Shown one piece after another: positions 36,980 to 45,991 of a stretch of DNA of 64,000 bases. Under the pieces are notes generated by a model. It was not told the DNA's origin. It saw only the letters and a program-made list of their open reading frames with translations, and made no database searches. Position 1 is the stretch's first letter, and the number at the start of each line of letters is the position of its first letter. A program made the position numbers and the translations under genes. This DNA comes from an uncultured Oscillospiraceae bacterium (lineage in GTDB: Bacteria; Bacillota; Clostridia; Oscillospirales; Oscillospiraceae): contig CANQXG010000001.1 of assembly GCA_947627735.1 (NCBI GenBank), positions 16,406 to 80,405 of the forward strand, in the 5' to 3' direction.

Positions 36980-37687
36980 TCAGTCAGTGTGCTTGTTGAC
37001 GATCACCGTGTCCCGCTCCCCCGTCGCCAGGTCGATATAGGACACGTACAGGGACACCTTGTTGTCCTCGTTCAGCCCCGCCCAGACCTGGTCCGCCAGG
37101 GTCCTGGCGTCGGGGGCGTCAAAGGTCACGGGCGCCGGCTCCCCCACGTAGGAGGGCAGCGGCTCGCCGTCCGCGGCATAGGTGTGGATGATGTGGGCCA
37201 GGCCCGCCTGAGGCTTGTCGTACTCGTAAAAATACCGGCAGCAGCAGGCCGGGTCTCCGTCCAGGCTTTTGAGGATGGACAGCTTATAGCTGCCGTCCGG
37301 AGCCGCCAGCCCGGAGATGCGGGGGGTCCAGTTGGGTCCGTCCGGCTCAAAGGTGCGGGTGCGCAGGGCGGCGGCAAAGGTCTGCCCTGCCAGCAGCGCG
37401 TCCCGGATAGTGTCGGTCTGGTCGCCGTTGGTGACCACGGTGTCCCTCCCCACCACCCGCACCGGGTGATAGATGATCAGGCTGGGGTCGGACATCTTGG
37501 CCGGGTCGTGGGCCTGGGTGCGGATGCCGTCGTCGGTGGCGACGAACACCCGGTTGCGGCTGTTGACGCTGCGGCCCATGATGAAATAGACGATCACCGC
37601 CTTTTTATCATCGGCGCTCCGGCCCAGGGCGATGCCCCGGCCGGGATAGGTCCTCTCGCTCAAATAGGCTTTCAGATCAGTCGGCAT
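36980..37687 (-). CDS. purO: PurO-type IMP cyclohydrolase
   Basis: 235 residues, closing the IMP ring from FAICAR. It matches the archaeal-type PurO family ('YPGRGIALGRSADDKKAVIVYFIMGRS', 'SRNRVFV' and 'LIIYHPVRV'). I chose the ATG at 37687, with AGGA 7 nt upstream; it overlaps the 3' end of purN by 11 nt. With the stand-alone PurH formyltransferase next door it replaces the bifunctional PurH of most bacteria. Confidence 0.88.
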   Translation of the reverse strand: MPTDLKAYLSERTYPGRGIALGRSADDKKAVIVYFIMGRSVNSRNRVFVATDDGIRTQAHDPAKMSDPSLIIYHPVRVVGRDTVVTNGDQTDTIRDALLAGQTFAAALRTRTFEPDGPNWTPRISGLAAPDGSYKLSILKSLDGDPACCCRYFYEYDKPQAGLAHIIHTYAADGEPLPSYVGEPAPVTFDAPDARTLADQVWAGLNEDNKVSLYVSYIDLATGERDTVIVNKHTD

Positions 37688-38297
37688 GTTCTTTCCTTTC
37701 TGCGATCTGGGCGGCGACCATCTCTGCCGCCTGGGGCAGGATGATCCACTCCGCCTGTTCCATGACCCGCCGCTGCAGTGTCTGCGGCGTGTCTCCGTCG
37801 GCCACCAGCACGGGTTTCTGGGCGATGATCCGCCCCCCGTCGGGGATCTCGTTGACAAAATGCACCGTGGCGCCGGTGACCTTCACGCCCCGCTTCAGGG
37901 CCTCCTCGTGGACCTTCAGGCCGTAATAGCCCTTGCCGCAGAAGGACGGGACCAGCGCCGGGTGGACGTTCAAAATGCGCTCCGGGAACCGGTCGGTGAA
38001 GTCCTTGCTCAGGATGCTCATAAACCCCGCCAGCACGATCATCTCCGCGCCGGCCCGGTCGAGCGCCTCCAGGATGGCCGCCTCGAAAGCCGCCTGGCCG
38101 CCCAGCTCCTTCTTGGAGCAGACCACCGACGGCACGCCGGCCTTTTCCGCCCGGGTCAGGGCGTAGGCGTCCGGCTGGCTGGACACCACCAGCACGATCT
38201 GGCCATGGGGCAGCTTTCCCGCCGCCTGGGCGTCCAGCAGGGCCTGCAGATTGGTGCCGCCGCCGGAGACGAACACGGCGATGCGCGTTCTCGTCAT
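37677..38297 (-). CDS. purN: Phosphoribosylglycinamide formyltransferase
   Basis: 206 residues. It formylates GAR using 10-formyl-THF. The family motifs 'AVFVSGGGTNLQALLDA', 'MSILSKDF' and 'ILNVHPALVPSFCGKGYYG' are present, with the catalytic Asn and His in 'NVHPALVPS'. It starts inside the purM stop (ATGA overlap) and its end overlaps purO. Confidence 0.96.
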   Translation of the reverse strand: MTRTRIAVFVSGGGTNLQALLDAQAAGKLPHGQIVLVVSSQPDAYALTRAEKAGVPSVVCSKKELGGQAAFEAAILEALDRAGAEMIVLAGFMSILSKDFTDRFPERILNVHPALVPSFCGKGYYGLKVHEEALKRGVKVTGATVHFVNEIPDGGRIIAQKPVLVADGDTPQTLQRRVMEQAEWIILPQAAEMVAAQIAERKEHAD

Positions 38298-39346
38298 AGA
38301 AGCTGCACCCTCTCTCCGTCCTCGCCGGCCACGATCCGGCCCAGCTCATAGGCCTCCTCCCCGCCGGCCCGCAGCACCGCCAGGGCCTTCTCCCCGTCTT
38401 CGGCGGCCACGGTAACGGTCATGCCCACGCCCATGTTGAAGGTGTTGAACATGTCCCGCTCCGGGATGTTCCCCTCCTTTTGGATGAGGCCGAATATGGC
38501 GGGCGTGCGCACCGCCTTCTTCTCGATGGCGGCGGCCAGCCCCTCCGGGATGCTCCGGGGGATGTTCTCATAAAACCCGCCGCCGGTGATGTGGCTGACG
38601 CCCTTCACGGTCACGGCCTCCATCAGGGCCAGCACGGGCTTGACATAGATGCGCGTGGGCGCCAGCAGGGCCTCGCCCAGGGTCATGCCCAGCTCCTCCC
38701 GGTACTCTCCCAGGACCCGGGGCCGCTCGTCCAGGCCGAACACCTTCCGCACCAGGGAGAAGCCGTTGGAGTGCACCCCGCTGGAGGGCAGGGCCAGCAG
38801 CACGTCCCCGGGCTGGGTGGCAGCGTTGTCCAGGATCTTGCTCTTGTCCACCACGCCCACGGTGAAGCCCGCCAGGTCGTAGTCGTCCGAGTCCATGACA
38901 CCGGGGTGCTCGGCGGTCTCCCCGCCCACCAGGGCGCATCCGGCCCGGACGCAGCCCTCCGCCACCCCCGCCACGATGGCGGCGATGCGCTCGGGCACGT
39001 TTTTTCCGCAGGCGATATAGTCCAGGAAGATCAGCGGCTTTGCCCCGGCGCAGACCACGTCGTTGACGCACATGGCCACGCAGTCGATGCCCACGGTGTC
39101 GTGCTTGTCCATATACTGGGCCAGCTTCAGCTTCGTGCCCACGCCGTCGGTGCCGGAGATGAGCACCGGGTGCTCCATGCCCCCCAGGTCCGGCTCAAAC
39201 AGCCCGCCGAACCCGCCGATGTCCCCCAGCACCCCGGGGATGCGGGTGCGGGCGATGTGCTTTTTCATCCGCTCCACGGACTCGTACCCGGCGGTGATGT
39301 CCACGCCGGCGGCGGCGTAGCTGGCGGAATAGCTGTCCTTATTCAT
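38294..39346 (-). CDS. purM: Phosphoribosylformylglycinamidine cyclo-ligase (AIR synthetase)
   Basis: 350 residues, full length. It closes the imidazole ring using ATP. Motifs include 'LISGTDGVGTKLKLA', 'CALVGGETAEHPGV' and 'HITGGGFYENIPR'. The ATG at 39346 lies inside the 3' end of purF, with GGAGAG upstream, and its stop overlaps the purN start, so the three genes are translationally linked. Confidence 0.97.
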   Translation of the reverse strand: MNKDSYSASYAAAGVDITAGYESVERMKKHIARTRIPGVLGDIGGFGGLFEPDLGGMEHPVLISGTDGVGTKLKLAQYMDKHDTVGIDCVAMCVNDVVCAGAKPLIFLDYIACGKNVPERIAAIVAGVAEGCVRAGCALVGGETAEHPGVMDSDDYDLAGFTVGVVDKSKILDNAATQPGDVLLALPSSGVHSNGFSLVRKVFGLDERPRVLGEYREELGMTLGEALLAPTRIYVKPVLALMEAVTVKGVSHITGGGFYENIPRSIPEGLAAAIEKKAVRTPAIFGLIQKEGNIPERDMFNTFNMGVGMTVTVAAEDGEKALAVLRAGGEEAYELGRIVAGEDGERVQLL

Positions 39347-40781
39347 CCCGGCCTCTCCCCTCGCTGATCTTGTACTCGAACCGGCTCTTGGACGACACCG
39401 ACGGGATGGCGGTGGGATAGTTGTTGGTGAAGCAGGCGTCGCAGTAGCCCGTGCACGCCTCCCCGCCCAGCAGCCAGGGCAGGTCCTCCGCCGGCAGGTA
39501 TCCCAGGGTGTCCGCGCCGATGATGGCGCATGTCTCCTCCACCGTGTGGCGGCAGGCGATCAGGTTCTCCCGCGAGTCGATGTCCGTGCCGTAATAGCAG
39601 GGGTTCAAAAACGGCGGCGCGGAGATGCGCATGTGGACCTCCGCCGCGCCCGCCTCCCGCAGCAGACGCACGAACCGGGCGCTGGTGGTGCCCCGGACGA
39701 TGGAGTCGTCCACCACCACCACCCGCTTGCCCCGGACCACGCTGGCCACGGGGTTGAGCTTGATGCGCACCAGGTCCTCCCGGGTGCTCTGCCCCGGGGC
39801 GATGAAAGTCCGGCCTATATACTTGTTCTTGATAAAGCCCACCCCATAGGGGATGCCGGAGCGGCGGGCATAGCCCAGGGCCGCGTCCAACCCCGAGTCG
39901 GGCACGCCCACCACCACGTCCGCCTCCACCGGATGGCGGATGGCCAGCCGCTCGCCGGCCCGGACGCGGGCCTCGTGGACGCTGACACCGTCGATGACGG
40001 AGTCGGGCCGGGCGAAGTAGATGTGCTCGAAGATGCACAGTTTCTTCTCCGCCTTGCCGCAGTGGTCCCGGATGCTCTGCACCCCGTCCTTGGAGAACAC
40101 CACGATCTCCCCGGGTTCCAGATCCCGGATGAAGCGGGCGTTCACCGCCTCCAGGGCGCATGTCTCCGACGCCACCACATAGGCCCCGTCCTCCCTCTGG
40201 CCGTAGCACAGGGGACGGAAGCCGTTCTCATCCCGGACCGCCAGCAGCTTGGACGGACTCATCACCACCATGGAGTAGGCGCCCTTGATCAGGAACATGG
40301 CCTGGTTGACCGCCTGCTCGATGGAAGGGGCGGTGAGCCGCTCCTTGGTGATGACGTAGGAGATGACCTCGGTGTCGCTGGAGGTGTGGAAGATGGACCC
40401 CTGCAGCTCCAGGGCCTTGCGCAGCTCCGCGGAGTTGACCAGGTTGCCGTTGTGGGCCAGGGCCATACGGCCCTTGATGTGGTTGACCACCATGGGCTGG
40501 CAGTTCTCCCGGCCATTGCAGCCGGTGGTGCCGTAGCGGACGTGGCCCACGGCCATGTTCCCCTCCGGCAGGTGCTCCAGCACCGGTCCGGAGAACACTT
40601 CGCTCACCAGGCCCAGGTCCTTATAGAAGCTGAACAGGCCGTCGTCGTTGATGACGATGCCGCAGCTCTCCTGGCCCCGGTGCTGCAGGGCATACAGGCC
40701 GTAATAGGCCATGGGCGCCAGGGGCGTGCGCTCAGGGGCAAATATGCCGAACACGCCGCATTCTTCGTGAATCTTTCCCAT
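39339..40781 (-). CDS. purF: Amidophosphoribosyltransferase
   Basis: 480 residues. It is the committed step, making phosphoribosylamine from PRPP and glutamine. A short propeptide (MGKIHEE) precedes the nucleophile Cys in 'CGVFGIFAPE'. The PRPP site 'VVVVDDSIVRGTTSARF' is intact, and four well-spaced Cys near the C-terminus ('CYYGTD', 'CRHTVEETC', 'CTGYCDACF') fit the Fe-S type of Bacillus and Clostridia. Confidence 0.97.
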   Translation of the reverse strand: MGKIHEECGVFGIFAPERTPLAPMAYYGLYALQHRGQESCGIVINDDGLFSFYKDLGLVSEVFSGPVLEHLPEGNMAVGHVRYGTTGCNGRENCQPMVVNHIKGRMALAHNGNLVNSAELRKALELQGSIFHTSSDTEVISYVITKERLTAPSIEQAVNQAMFLIKGAYSMVVMSPSKLLAVRDENGFRPLCYGQREDGAYVVASETCALEAVNARFIRDLEPGEIVVFSKDGVQSIRDHCGKAEKKLCIFEHIYFARPDSVIDGVSVHEARVRAGERLAIRHPVEADVVVGVPDSGLDAALGYARRSGIPYGVGFIKNKYIGRTFIAPGQSTREDLVRIKLNPVASVVRGKRVVVVDDSIVRGTTSARFVRLLREAGAAEVHMRISAPPFLNPCYYGTDIDSRENLIACRHTVEETCAIIGADTLGYLPAEDLPWLLGGEACTGYCDACFTNNYPTAIPSVSSKSRFEYKISEGRGRDE

Positions 40782-40790
40782 TGAGTTCCC

Positions 40791-41498
40791 TTATCCCAAA
40801 ATGCGCTTCATCATCTCGGCGTAGGCGTCCTCCACCCCGCCCAGGTCCCGGCGGAAGCGGTCCTTGTCCAGCTTCTCGTGGGTGGTGCTGTCCCAGAACC
40901 GGCAGGTGTCGGGGCTGATCTCGTCGGCCAGGACCAGCCTGCCGTCGGAGGTCTTGCCGAACTCCAGCTTGAAGTCCACCAGGTCCACGTTCACCGCCTT
41001 GAAAAAGGCCTTCAGCACATCGTTGACCTTGAAGGCCATGGCCTTGATGGTGTCCAGCTCCTCTTTGGTGCACAGGCCCAGGGCCAGGGCGTGATAGTCG
41101 TTGATGAGCGGGTCGCCCAGCGCGTCGTTTTTATAGGAGGTCTCGAAGGTGGGCGCGGCGAACACGATGCCCTCCTCCACGCCGTAGCGCTTGGCAAAGC
41201 TGCCGGCGGAGATGTTGCGGATGATGACCTCCAGGGGCACGATGGAAACCTTTCTCACCACCGTTTCCCGGTCGTTCAGCTCCTCCACGAAGTGGGTGGG
41301 CACGCCCTCTTTCTCCAGCAGGCCCATCAGGTAGTTGGTGACCCGGTTGTTGATGGCGCCCTTGCCGGCGATCTGGCCCTTTTTCAGGCCGTTGAAGGCG
41401 GTGGCGTCGTCCTTGTAGGAGACGATGACCAGGTCCGGATCGTCGGTGGCGTAGACCTTCTTGGCCTTGCCCTCATAAAGCTGCTCTTTCTTCTGCAT
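40791..41498 (-). CDS. purC: SAICAR synthetase
   Basis: 235 residues. It joins CAIR and aspartate with ATP. It has '[15 protein letters not shown]', 'VEVIIRN'-type '[17 protein letters not shown]' and '[14 protein letters not shown]'. I chose the ATG at 41498 with GGGAGGT 7 nt upstream; the track version extends over purE. Its product needs PurB, which is not in the window. Confidence 0.96.
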   Translation of the reverse strand: MQKKEQLYEGKAKKVYATDDPDLVIVSYKDDATAFNGLKKGQIAGKGAINNRVTNYLMGLLEKEGVPTHFVEELNDRETVVRKVSIVPLEVIIRNISAGSFAKRYGVEEGIVFAAPTFETSYKNDALGDPLINDYHALALGLCTKEELDTIKAMAFKVNDVLKAFFKAVNVDLVDFKLEFGKTSDGRLVLADEISPDTCRFWDSTTHEKLDKDRFRRDLGGVEDAYAEMMKRILG

Positions 41499-41526
41499 GG
41501 TATTACCTCCCATAAAGATGGTTGTT

Positions 41527-42024
41527 TCAGTGTTTGTTGAACCGGGCCTCCACGGCCGCGTTCTTCGCCAGGACGCTCTCCCGACCGGCGGCGCGGGCCG
41601 CGTCCAGCTTCTCCGCCAGGACCTCGTCCGACAGGGCCAGGATCTGCACGGAAAGCAGCGCGGCGTTGACGGCCCCGTCGATGCCCACGGCGGCGACAGG
41701 GATGCCCGAGGGCATCTGCACCGTGGACAGAAGGGCGTCAACGCCGTCCAGCGCTTTGGATTTGAGGGGGATGCCGATCACCGGCAGGGTGGTGTTCGCC
41801 GCCAGGGTGCCGGCCAGGTGTGCCGCCATGCCGGCGGCGGCTATGAGCACGCCGAAGCCGGCCTCCCGTGCGCCCAGGGCGAACTGCCGGGCCTCGTCCG
41901 GCGTCCGGTGGGCGGACAGCACGTGCACCTCGTAGGGCACGGCGAACTCCTCCAGCTTCGCGGCGGCCTTCTCCACAACGGGCAGGTCGCTGTCGCTGCC
42001 CATGATGATGGCTACTTTCTTCAT
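41527..42024 (-). CDS. purE: N5-carboxyaminoimidazole ribonucleotide mutase
   Basis: 165 residues, class I PurE, with '[17 protein letters not shown]', '[11 protein letters not shown]' and '[12 protein letters not shown]'. It rearranges N5-CAIR to CAIR. No PurK gene is in the window. It is the first gene of the operon, with GGAGTG 6 nt upstream of its ATG, and its leader carries the ZTP riboswitch. Confidence 0.96.
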   Translation of the reverse strand: MKKVAIIMGSDSDLPVVEKAAAKLEEFAVPYEVHVLSAHRTPDEARQFALGAREAGFGVLIAAAGMAAHLAGTLAANTTLPVIGIPLKSKALDGVDALLSTVQMPSGIPVAAVGIDGAVNAALLSVQILALSDEVLAEKLDAARAAGRESVLAKNAAVEARFNKH

Positions 42025-42077
42025 TTGAGCACTCCCTTAAAGTAATGTGGACAGTCCTATTTTCCCAGAAATAGAAC

Positions 42078-42179
42078 TGCCCAGACGGTCGGCCGCGGCG
42101 GCAGAGATCGGCTCCGCCCCGCGCAGGAACAATGAAATTGGCTCCCCCGCGTGCCTCGCGTTCCGTCAGTTGCCAACTC
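42078..42179 (-). ncRNA. ZTP (pfl) riboswitch in the purE leader
   Basis: In the minus-strand leader, 'GUUGGC' pairs with 'GCCAAU' around the conserved 'ACUGACGGAA', a small CGCG/CGCG stem and 'GGGGAGCC'. Further on comes the second conserved block 'CCGACCGUCUGGGCA', the hallmark of the pfl/ZTP class. It binds ZTP, which builds up when 10-formyl-THF is short, and turns on purine and folate genes; that fits purE...purH and fhs downstream. After it, a CAGTTCTATTT / AAAATAGGACTG hairpin sits before the ribosome-binding site and may be the expression platform. The assignment is from motif recognition by eye. Confidence 0.85.
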
Positions 42180-42214
42180 ACTTCATCGATTGTCCGCACT
42201 CAGGATATGTCCAC

Positions 42215-42244
42215 ATTATAGCAAAGGGGCAAAAGGAAAGTCAA
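42215..42244 (-). promoter_or_regulatory. Promoter of the purine operon
   Basis: On the minus strand TTGACT, an 18-nt spacer and a perfect TATAAT. The start point would be near 42208, giving a leader of about 185 nt that contains the riboswitch. Confidence 0.85.
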
Positions 42245-42354
42245 TTCTTCCCGTCTTTGTGGGAAAGACATTTTTCTGCCATAAAAATGGTAATTTTTAT
42301 CTATTATGACCAGTGTGTACGCACCCCCGCCGGGAATTGATACGGAATTTTAAC

Positions 42355-42383
42355 TTGTATGCCGTCCAGTTGTGATATAAGAT
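42355..42383 (+). promoter_or_regulatory. Possible promoter of the Na/Pi symporter gene
   Basis: TTGTAT, 17 nt, TAAGAT on the plus strand, with an overlapping TATAAG. Weak match; the rest of 42245-42435 shows no other clear signal. Confidence 0.35.
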
Positions 42384-42435
42384 AAACTTAGGTAAGTTTG
42401 GGCCTTATTTCACATCGTTCGCAGGGGAGAAACTC

Positions 42436-44253
42436 ATGGAGGTTTTTTATAAGATCATCGCCATGCTGGGCGGGCTGAGCATGTTCCTGTACGGCATGCG
42501 GGTGATGGGCGACGGGCTGAAGAGCAGCTCCGGCGGGGCCATGAAGGCAGCCCTGTCCAAGGTGACGGGCAAGCCGGCCCTGGGCTTTCTGCTGGGCATG
42601 CTGGTCACCTGCATGATCCAAAGCTCCACCGCCACCATCGTGCTGACGGTGGGCCTGGTGGGCGCGGGGTTCCTCACCTTCCGCCAGTCCATCGGCATCG
42701 TGCTGGGCGCCAATGTGGGCACCGCCATCACCGCCCAGATCATCCGCCTCATGGACGTGAAGGCGGGCGCCACCAGCATCCTGTACCTCTTCAACGCGGA
42801 GAACCTGGCGCCCATCGCCCTTATCATCGGCATCGTGCTGCTGATGTTCGTGCACAAGGGCGCCGCCGAGAACACGGGCACCATCGCCATGGGCTTCGGC
42901 GTGCTGTTCATGGGCCTGATCGCCATGTCCGACGCGGTCAGCTCCTTCGGCCAGGGGCTGAGCGACCTGCTCACCGCCTTCGAGGGCAACTACCTGCTGG
43001 GCTTTTTGTCCGGCGTGCTGGTCACCGGCATCATCCAAAGCTCCTCGGCGGTCGTGGGCATCCTCCAGTCGCTGGCCAGCTCCGTGGGCGTGCGCTTCTG
43101 CGGGGTGTTCGCCGTCATCATCGGCGTGAACATCGGCGACTGCCTGACCACCTATCTGGTCTGCCGCATCGGCGCCAAGTCCGAGCAGATCCGCACCGTC
43201 ACCGTCCACGTGCTCTACAACATCTGCGCCGCGGCCCTCATCGCCTTGGTCATCACGGTGCTGCGGGCGGCGGGGGTGCTCACCGACGGGCTGTGGTACA
43301 CCTCCCTGGACTCCGGCGGCGTTGCCAACGTCCACGGCCTGTTCCGGCTGGTACCGGCGGTGCTGCTGCTGCCCATGAGCGGCGTGTTCGCCCGGATCGC
43401 GGAAAAGCTGATCCCCGACAAGCCTCTGGACGCGGAGGACGAGGACATCCTGACGAACCTGCGGGAGCTGGACAGCCACCTGGTCACCAACCCGGCCCTG
43501 GCTCTGGATCAGTCCGCCCACCTGATCGGCCACATGGCGGACGTGGCCCTGCACAACTACGACGCCGCGGTGCAGCAGCTTTTCGACTTCGACCCCAAGC
43601 GCTCCGACCGCATCGCCCAGCGGGAGGCCCTGCTGGACCGGATGGCTGACGCGGCCAACCAGTATATCGTGGGCCTGTCCCCCTACGTCACCCGCTCCGT
43701 GGACAACCAGGTTCAGAGCTTCCAGATCAAGGCCCTGACCTGCTTCGAGCGCATCGGTGACCTGGCCCAGAACATCCTCCACGACCAGCAGCGGCTCAAG
43801 GACTCTGACAAGGACCTCTCCCCCGCCGCCCGGGAGGACCTGCAGGGCACCCTGGACGCGGTGCGGGACATCCTGGTGCTGACGGTGGACGTGTTCAAAT
43901 CCGACGACCTGGCCCGGGCCAGGACCATAGAGCCGCTGGAGGAGGTCATCGACGACATCGTGGAGGTGATGAAGACCCGCCACGTGGACCGGATGACCCG
44001 GGGCGTGTGCGACGTGTACATCGGCATCCAGTACGAGAACATCCTCCTGAACCTGGAGCGGGTGTCCGACCAGTGCTCGGACCTGGCGGTGTACATGCTG
44101 GGCCGGGACGACCAGTCCATCTCCGGCCACGAGCACCTGTACCTGCACCAGCTGCACCACTCCGGCGACCGGGCCTACGGCCAGGCCTTCCGGGACAACT
44201 GCCGCAAGTACGCCGCCCTCCTCCAGATGGAAGCGCAGAAGCCCGAAAAATAA
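42436..44253 (+). CDS. Na+/phosphate symporter with PhoU-like C-terminal domain
   Basis: 605 residues. Two inverted repeats of the Na/Pi-cotransporter (NptA/YjbB) type carry the 'QSSTAT' and 'QSSSAV' motifs, within about nine membrane segments (residues ~1-320). Residues ~350-590 are helical PhoU-like ('HLIGHMADVALHNYDAAV', 'CFERIGDLAQNIL'). It takes up phosphate, or exports it when internal levels are high. GGGGAG lies 6 nt before the ATG. It is divergent from the purine operon; purine synthesis has a heavy phosphate demand, but the link is only inference. Confidence 0.92.
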   Translation: MEVFYKIIAMLGGLSMFLYGMRVMGDGLKSSSGGAMKAALSKVTGKPALGFLLGMLVTCMIQSSTATIVLTVGLVGAGFLTFRQSIGIVLGANVGTAITAQIIRLMDVKAGATSILYLFNAENLAPIALIIGIVLLMFVHKGAAENTGTIAMGFGVLFMGLIAMSDAVSSFGQGLSDLLTAFEGNYLLGFLSGVLVTGIIQSSSAVVGILQSLASSVGVRFCGVFAVIIGVNIGDCLTTYLVCRIGAKSEQIRTVTVHVLYNICAAALIALVITVLRAAGVLTDGLWYTSLDSGGVANVHGLFRLVPAVLLLPMSGVFARIAEKLIPDKPLDAEDEDILTNLRELDSHLVTNPALALDQSAHLIGHMADVALHNYDAAVQQLFDFDPKRSDRIAQREALLDRMADAANQYIVGLSPYVTRSVDNQVQSFQIKALTCFERIGDLAQNILHDQQRLKDSDKDLSPAAREDLQGTLDAVRDILVLTVDVFKSDDLARARTIEPLEEVIDDIVEVMKTRHVDRMTRGVCDVYIGIQYENILLNLERVSDQCSDLAVYMLGRDDQSISGHEHLYLHQLHHSGDRAYGQAFRDNCRKYAALLQMEAQKPEK

Positions 44254-44260
44254 ATATTTC

Positions 44261-44289
44261 TTGACAAATCCAGAAGACGCGCTTATAAT
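44261..44289 (+). promoter_or_regulatory. Consensus promoter of asnB
   Basis: TTGACA, exactly 17 nt, TATAAT on the plus strand, the best sigma-A match in the window. It starts 7 nt after the stop codon of the symporter gene. Confidence 0.92.
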
Positions 44290-44297
44290 CCTTCCCA

Positions 44298-44339
44298 GAG
44301 CAAAGACGTTCTGCACCGCAGAGCGTCTTTGCTCGTTTT
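44298..44339 (+). terminator. Terminator-like hairpin in the asnB leader (possible attenuator)
   Basis: GAGCAAAGACG pairs with CGTCTTTGCTC (11 bp) and is followed by GTTTTC. It lies just downstream of the consensus promoter and 25 nt before the asnB ribosome-binding site, so it is in the leader and could attenuate asnB. Confidence 0.65.
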
Positions 44340-44364
44340 CATGCAAGGCAAGGAGAAAGAGCAA

Positions 44365-45945
44365 ATGTGCGCGATCATGGGATTCACCAAGAGGACACTC
44401 ACCAAGGAGCAGCTGCAGCCCTATTTTTCCCGGACCAAGTCCCGAGGGCCGGACATGAGCCGGATCGAACCGGCCGGGGACGGATGGCTGTGCTTCCACC
44501 GGCTGGCCATCATGGGCCTGCACCCGGAGGGGATGCAGCCGTTCCATCTGGACGGGGACATGGCGGTGTGCAACGGGGAGCTGTACCTGTTCCGGCCCCT
44601 GAAGGCGGAGCTGGCAAAGGAATACGCATTCATCAGTGATTCGGACTGCGAGATCATCCTGCCCCTGTACCGGAAATACGGTCTGGACATGTTCAAAATG
44701 CTGGACGCGGAGTTCGCCATGCTGATATACGACAGCAAGGCGGACCGGCTCATCGCCGCCCGGGACCCCATCGGGATACGGCCGCTGTACTACGGCCAGC
44801 TCGCCGACGGCAGCATGGTCTTCGCCAGCGAGGCGAAGAACCTGGTGGGTCTGTGCGAGAGGGTGTTCCCCTTCCCTCCCGGTCACTACTGGGCCGACGG
44901 GAAGTTCGTCCGCTACGCCGACCTGACCGGCGTGGATGAGTATCTGCCGGACGACGTGGAAACGGTGTGCAAAAACATCCGGGAGAAGCTGATATTGGCC
45001 GTGGACAAGCGCCTGGACGCGGACGCGCCTTTGGGCTTTCTCCTGTCCGGCGGGCTGGACTCCAGCCTGGTGTGTGCCATCTCCGCCCGGATACTGGGCA
45101 AACACATCCGCTCCTTCGCCATCGGCATGGACACGGACCCCATCGACCTGAAGTACGCCCGGCAGGCGGCGGACTACCTGGGAGCGGATCACACGGAGGT
45201 GACCATGACCCGGGAGGAGGTGCTCGCCAGCCTGGAGGATGTCATCGCCCTGCTGGGCACCTATGACATCACCACCATCCGGGCCAGCATGGGGATGTAT
45301 CTGTGCTGCAAGGCCATCCATGAGCGTACGGACGTGCGGGTGCTCATGACCGGCGAGATATCCGACGAGCTGTTCGGCTATAAATACACCGACTTCGCCC
45401 CCTCCCCGGAGGCATTCCAGGCAGAGGCGAAAAAGCGGGTGGACGAGCTTCACATGTACGACGTGCTCCGGGCGGACCGGTGCATCTCCGTCAACTCCCT
45501 GGAGGCCCGGGTGCCCTTCGGAGACCTGGAGTTCGTGCGGTATGTGATGCAGGTGGACCCGAAGCTGAAGGTGAACCGCTACGGCATGGGCAAGTATCTT
45601 TTGCGCCACGCCTTTGAAAAGGACCACCTGCTGCCCGACTCCATCCTGTGGCGGCAGAAGGCGGCCTTCTCCGACGCGGTGGGCCACTCCATGGTGGACG
45701 ACCTGAAGGAATACGCCGAGAGCCTGTACACCGACGCGGCCTTCGAGGCGGCGCGGCAGAAATATTCGTTCGCCCGGCCCTTCACCAAGGAGAGCCTGCT
45801 GTACCGGGAGATATTCGAGAAATACTACCCCGGCCAGGCGGAGATGGTGGCGGATTTCTGGATGCCCAACAAGAGCTGGGCCGGCTGCGACGTGAACGAC
45901 CCCAGCGCCCGGGTGCTGGCAAACTACGGCGCCTGCGGAAAATAA
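44365..45945 (+). CDS. asnB: Asparagine synthetase (glutamine-hydrolysing)
   Basis: 526 residues. The real start is the ATG at 44365, with AAGGAG 9 nt upstream, because cleavage of Met then exposes the nucleophile Cys2 (MCAIMGFT). The N-terminal glutaminase has 'FHRLAIMGL' and 'CNGELYLFR'; the synthetase has the PP-loop 'LLSGGLDSSLVCAI'. It makes asparagine from aspartate, glutamine and ATP. The strong promoter and leader hairpin suggest regulated high expression. Confidence 0.95.
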   Translation: MCAIMGFTKRTLTKEQLQPYFSRTKSRGPDMSRIEPAGDGWLCFHRLAIMGLHPEGMQPFHLDGDMAVCNGELYLFRPLKAELAKEYAFISDSDCEIILPLYRKYGLDMFKMLDAEFAMLIYDSKADRLIAARDPIGIRPLYYGQLADGSMVFASEAKNLVGLCERVFPFPPGHYWADGKFVRYADLTGVDEYLPDDVETVCKNIREKLILAVDKRLDADAPLGFLLSGGLDSSLVCAISARILGKHIRSFAIGMDTDPIDLKYARQAADYLGADHTEVTMTREEVLASLEDVIALLGTYDITTIRASMGMYLCCKAIHERTDVRVLMTGEISDELFGYKYTDFAPSPEAFQAEAKKRVDELHMYDVLRADRCISVNSLEARVPFGDLEFVRYVMQVDPKLKVNRYGMGKYLLRHAFEKDHLLPDSILWRQKAAFSDAVGHSMVDDLKEYAESLYTDAAFEAARQKYSFARPFTKESLLYREIFEKYYPGQAEMVADFWMPNKSWAGCDVNDPSARVLANYGACGK

Positions 45946-45955
45946 AATAGAGAAG

Positions 45956-45986
45956 CGGAGCGGGTCCCCTGCCGGGACCCGCTCCG
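45956..45986. terminator. Convergent terminator between asnB and the thioesterase gene
   Basis: A 13-bp stem CGGAGCGGGTCCC / GGGACCCGCTCCG with a 5-nt loop in the 46-bp gap between two convergent genes. On the minus strand it is followed by a T-rich tail (TTCTCTATTTTATTTT). Confidence 0.75.
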
Positions 45987-45991
45987 TCCGT

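Noticed and set aside
42078-42244. Guanine (purine) riboswitch or PRPP riboswitch before purE
   Set aside because: The conserved loops of those classes are absent, whereas the two ZTP blocks (ACUGACGG..GGGGAGCC and CCGUCUGGGCA) are present.
42388-45687. 1099-aa minus-strand ORF over the Na/Pi symporter and asnB
   Set aside because: Antisense shadow of two well-supported plus-strand genes; composition is His/Gln/Val-rich as in such shadows.
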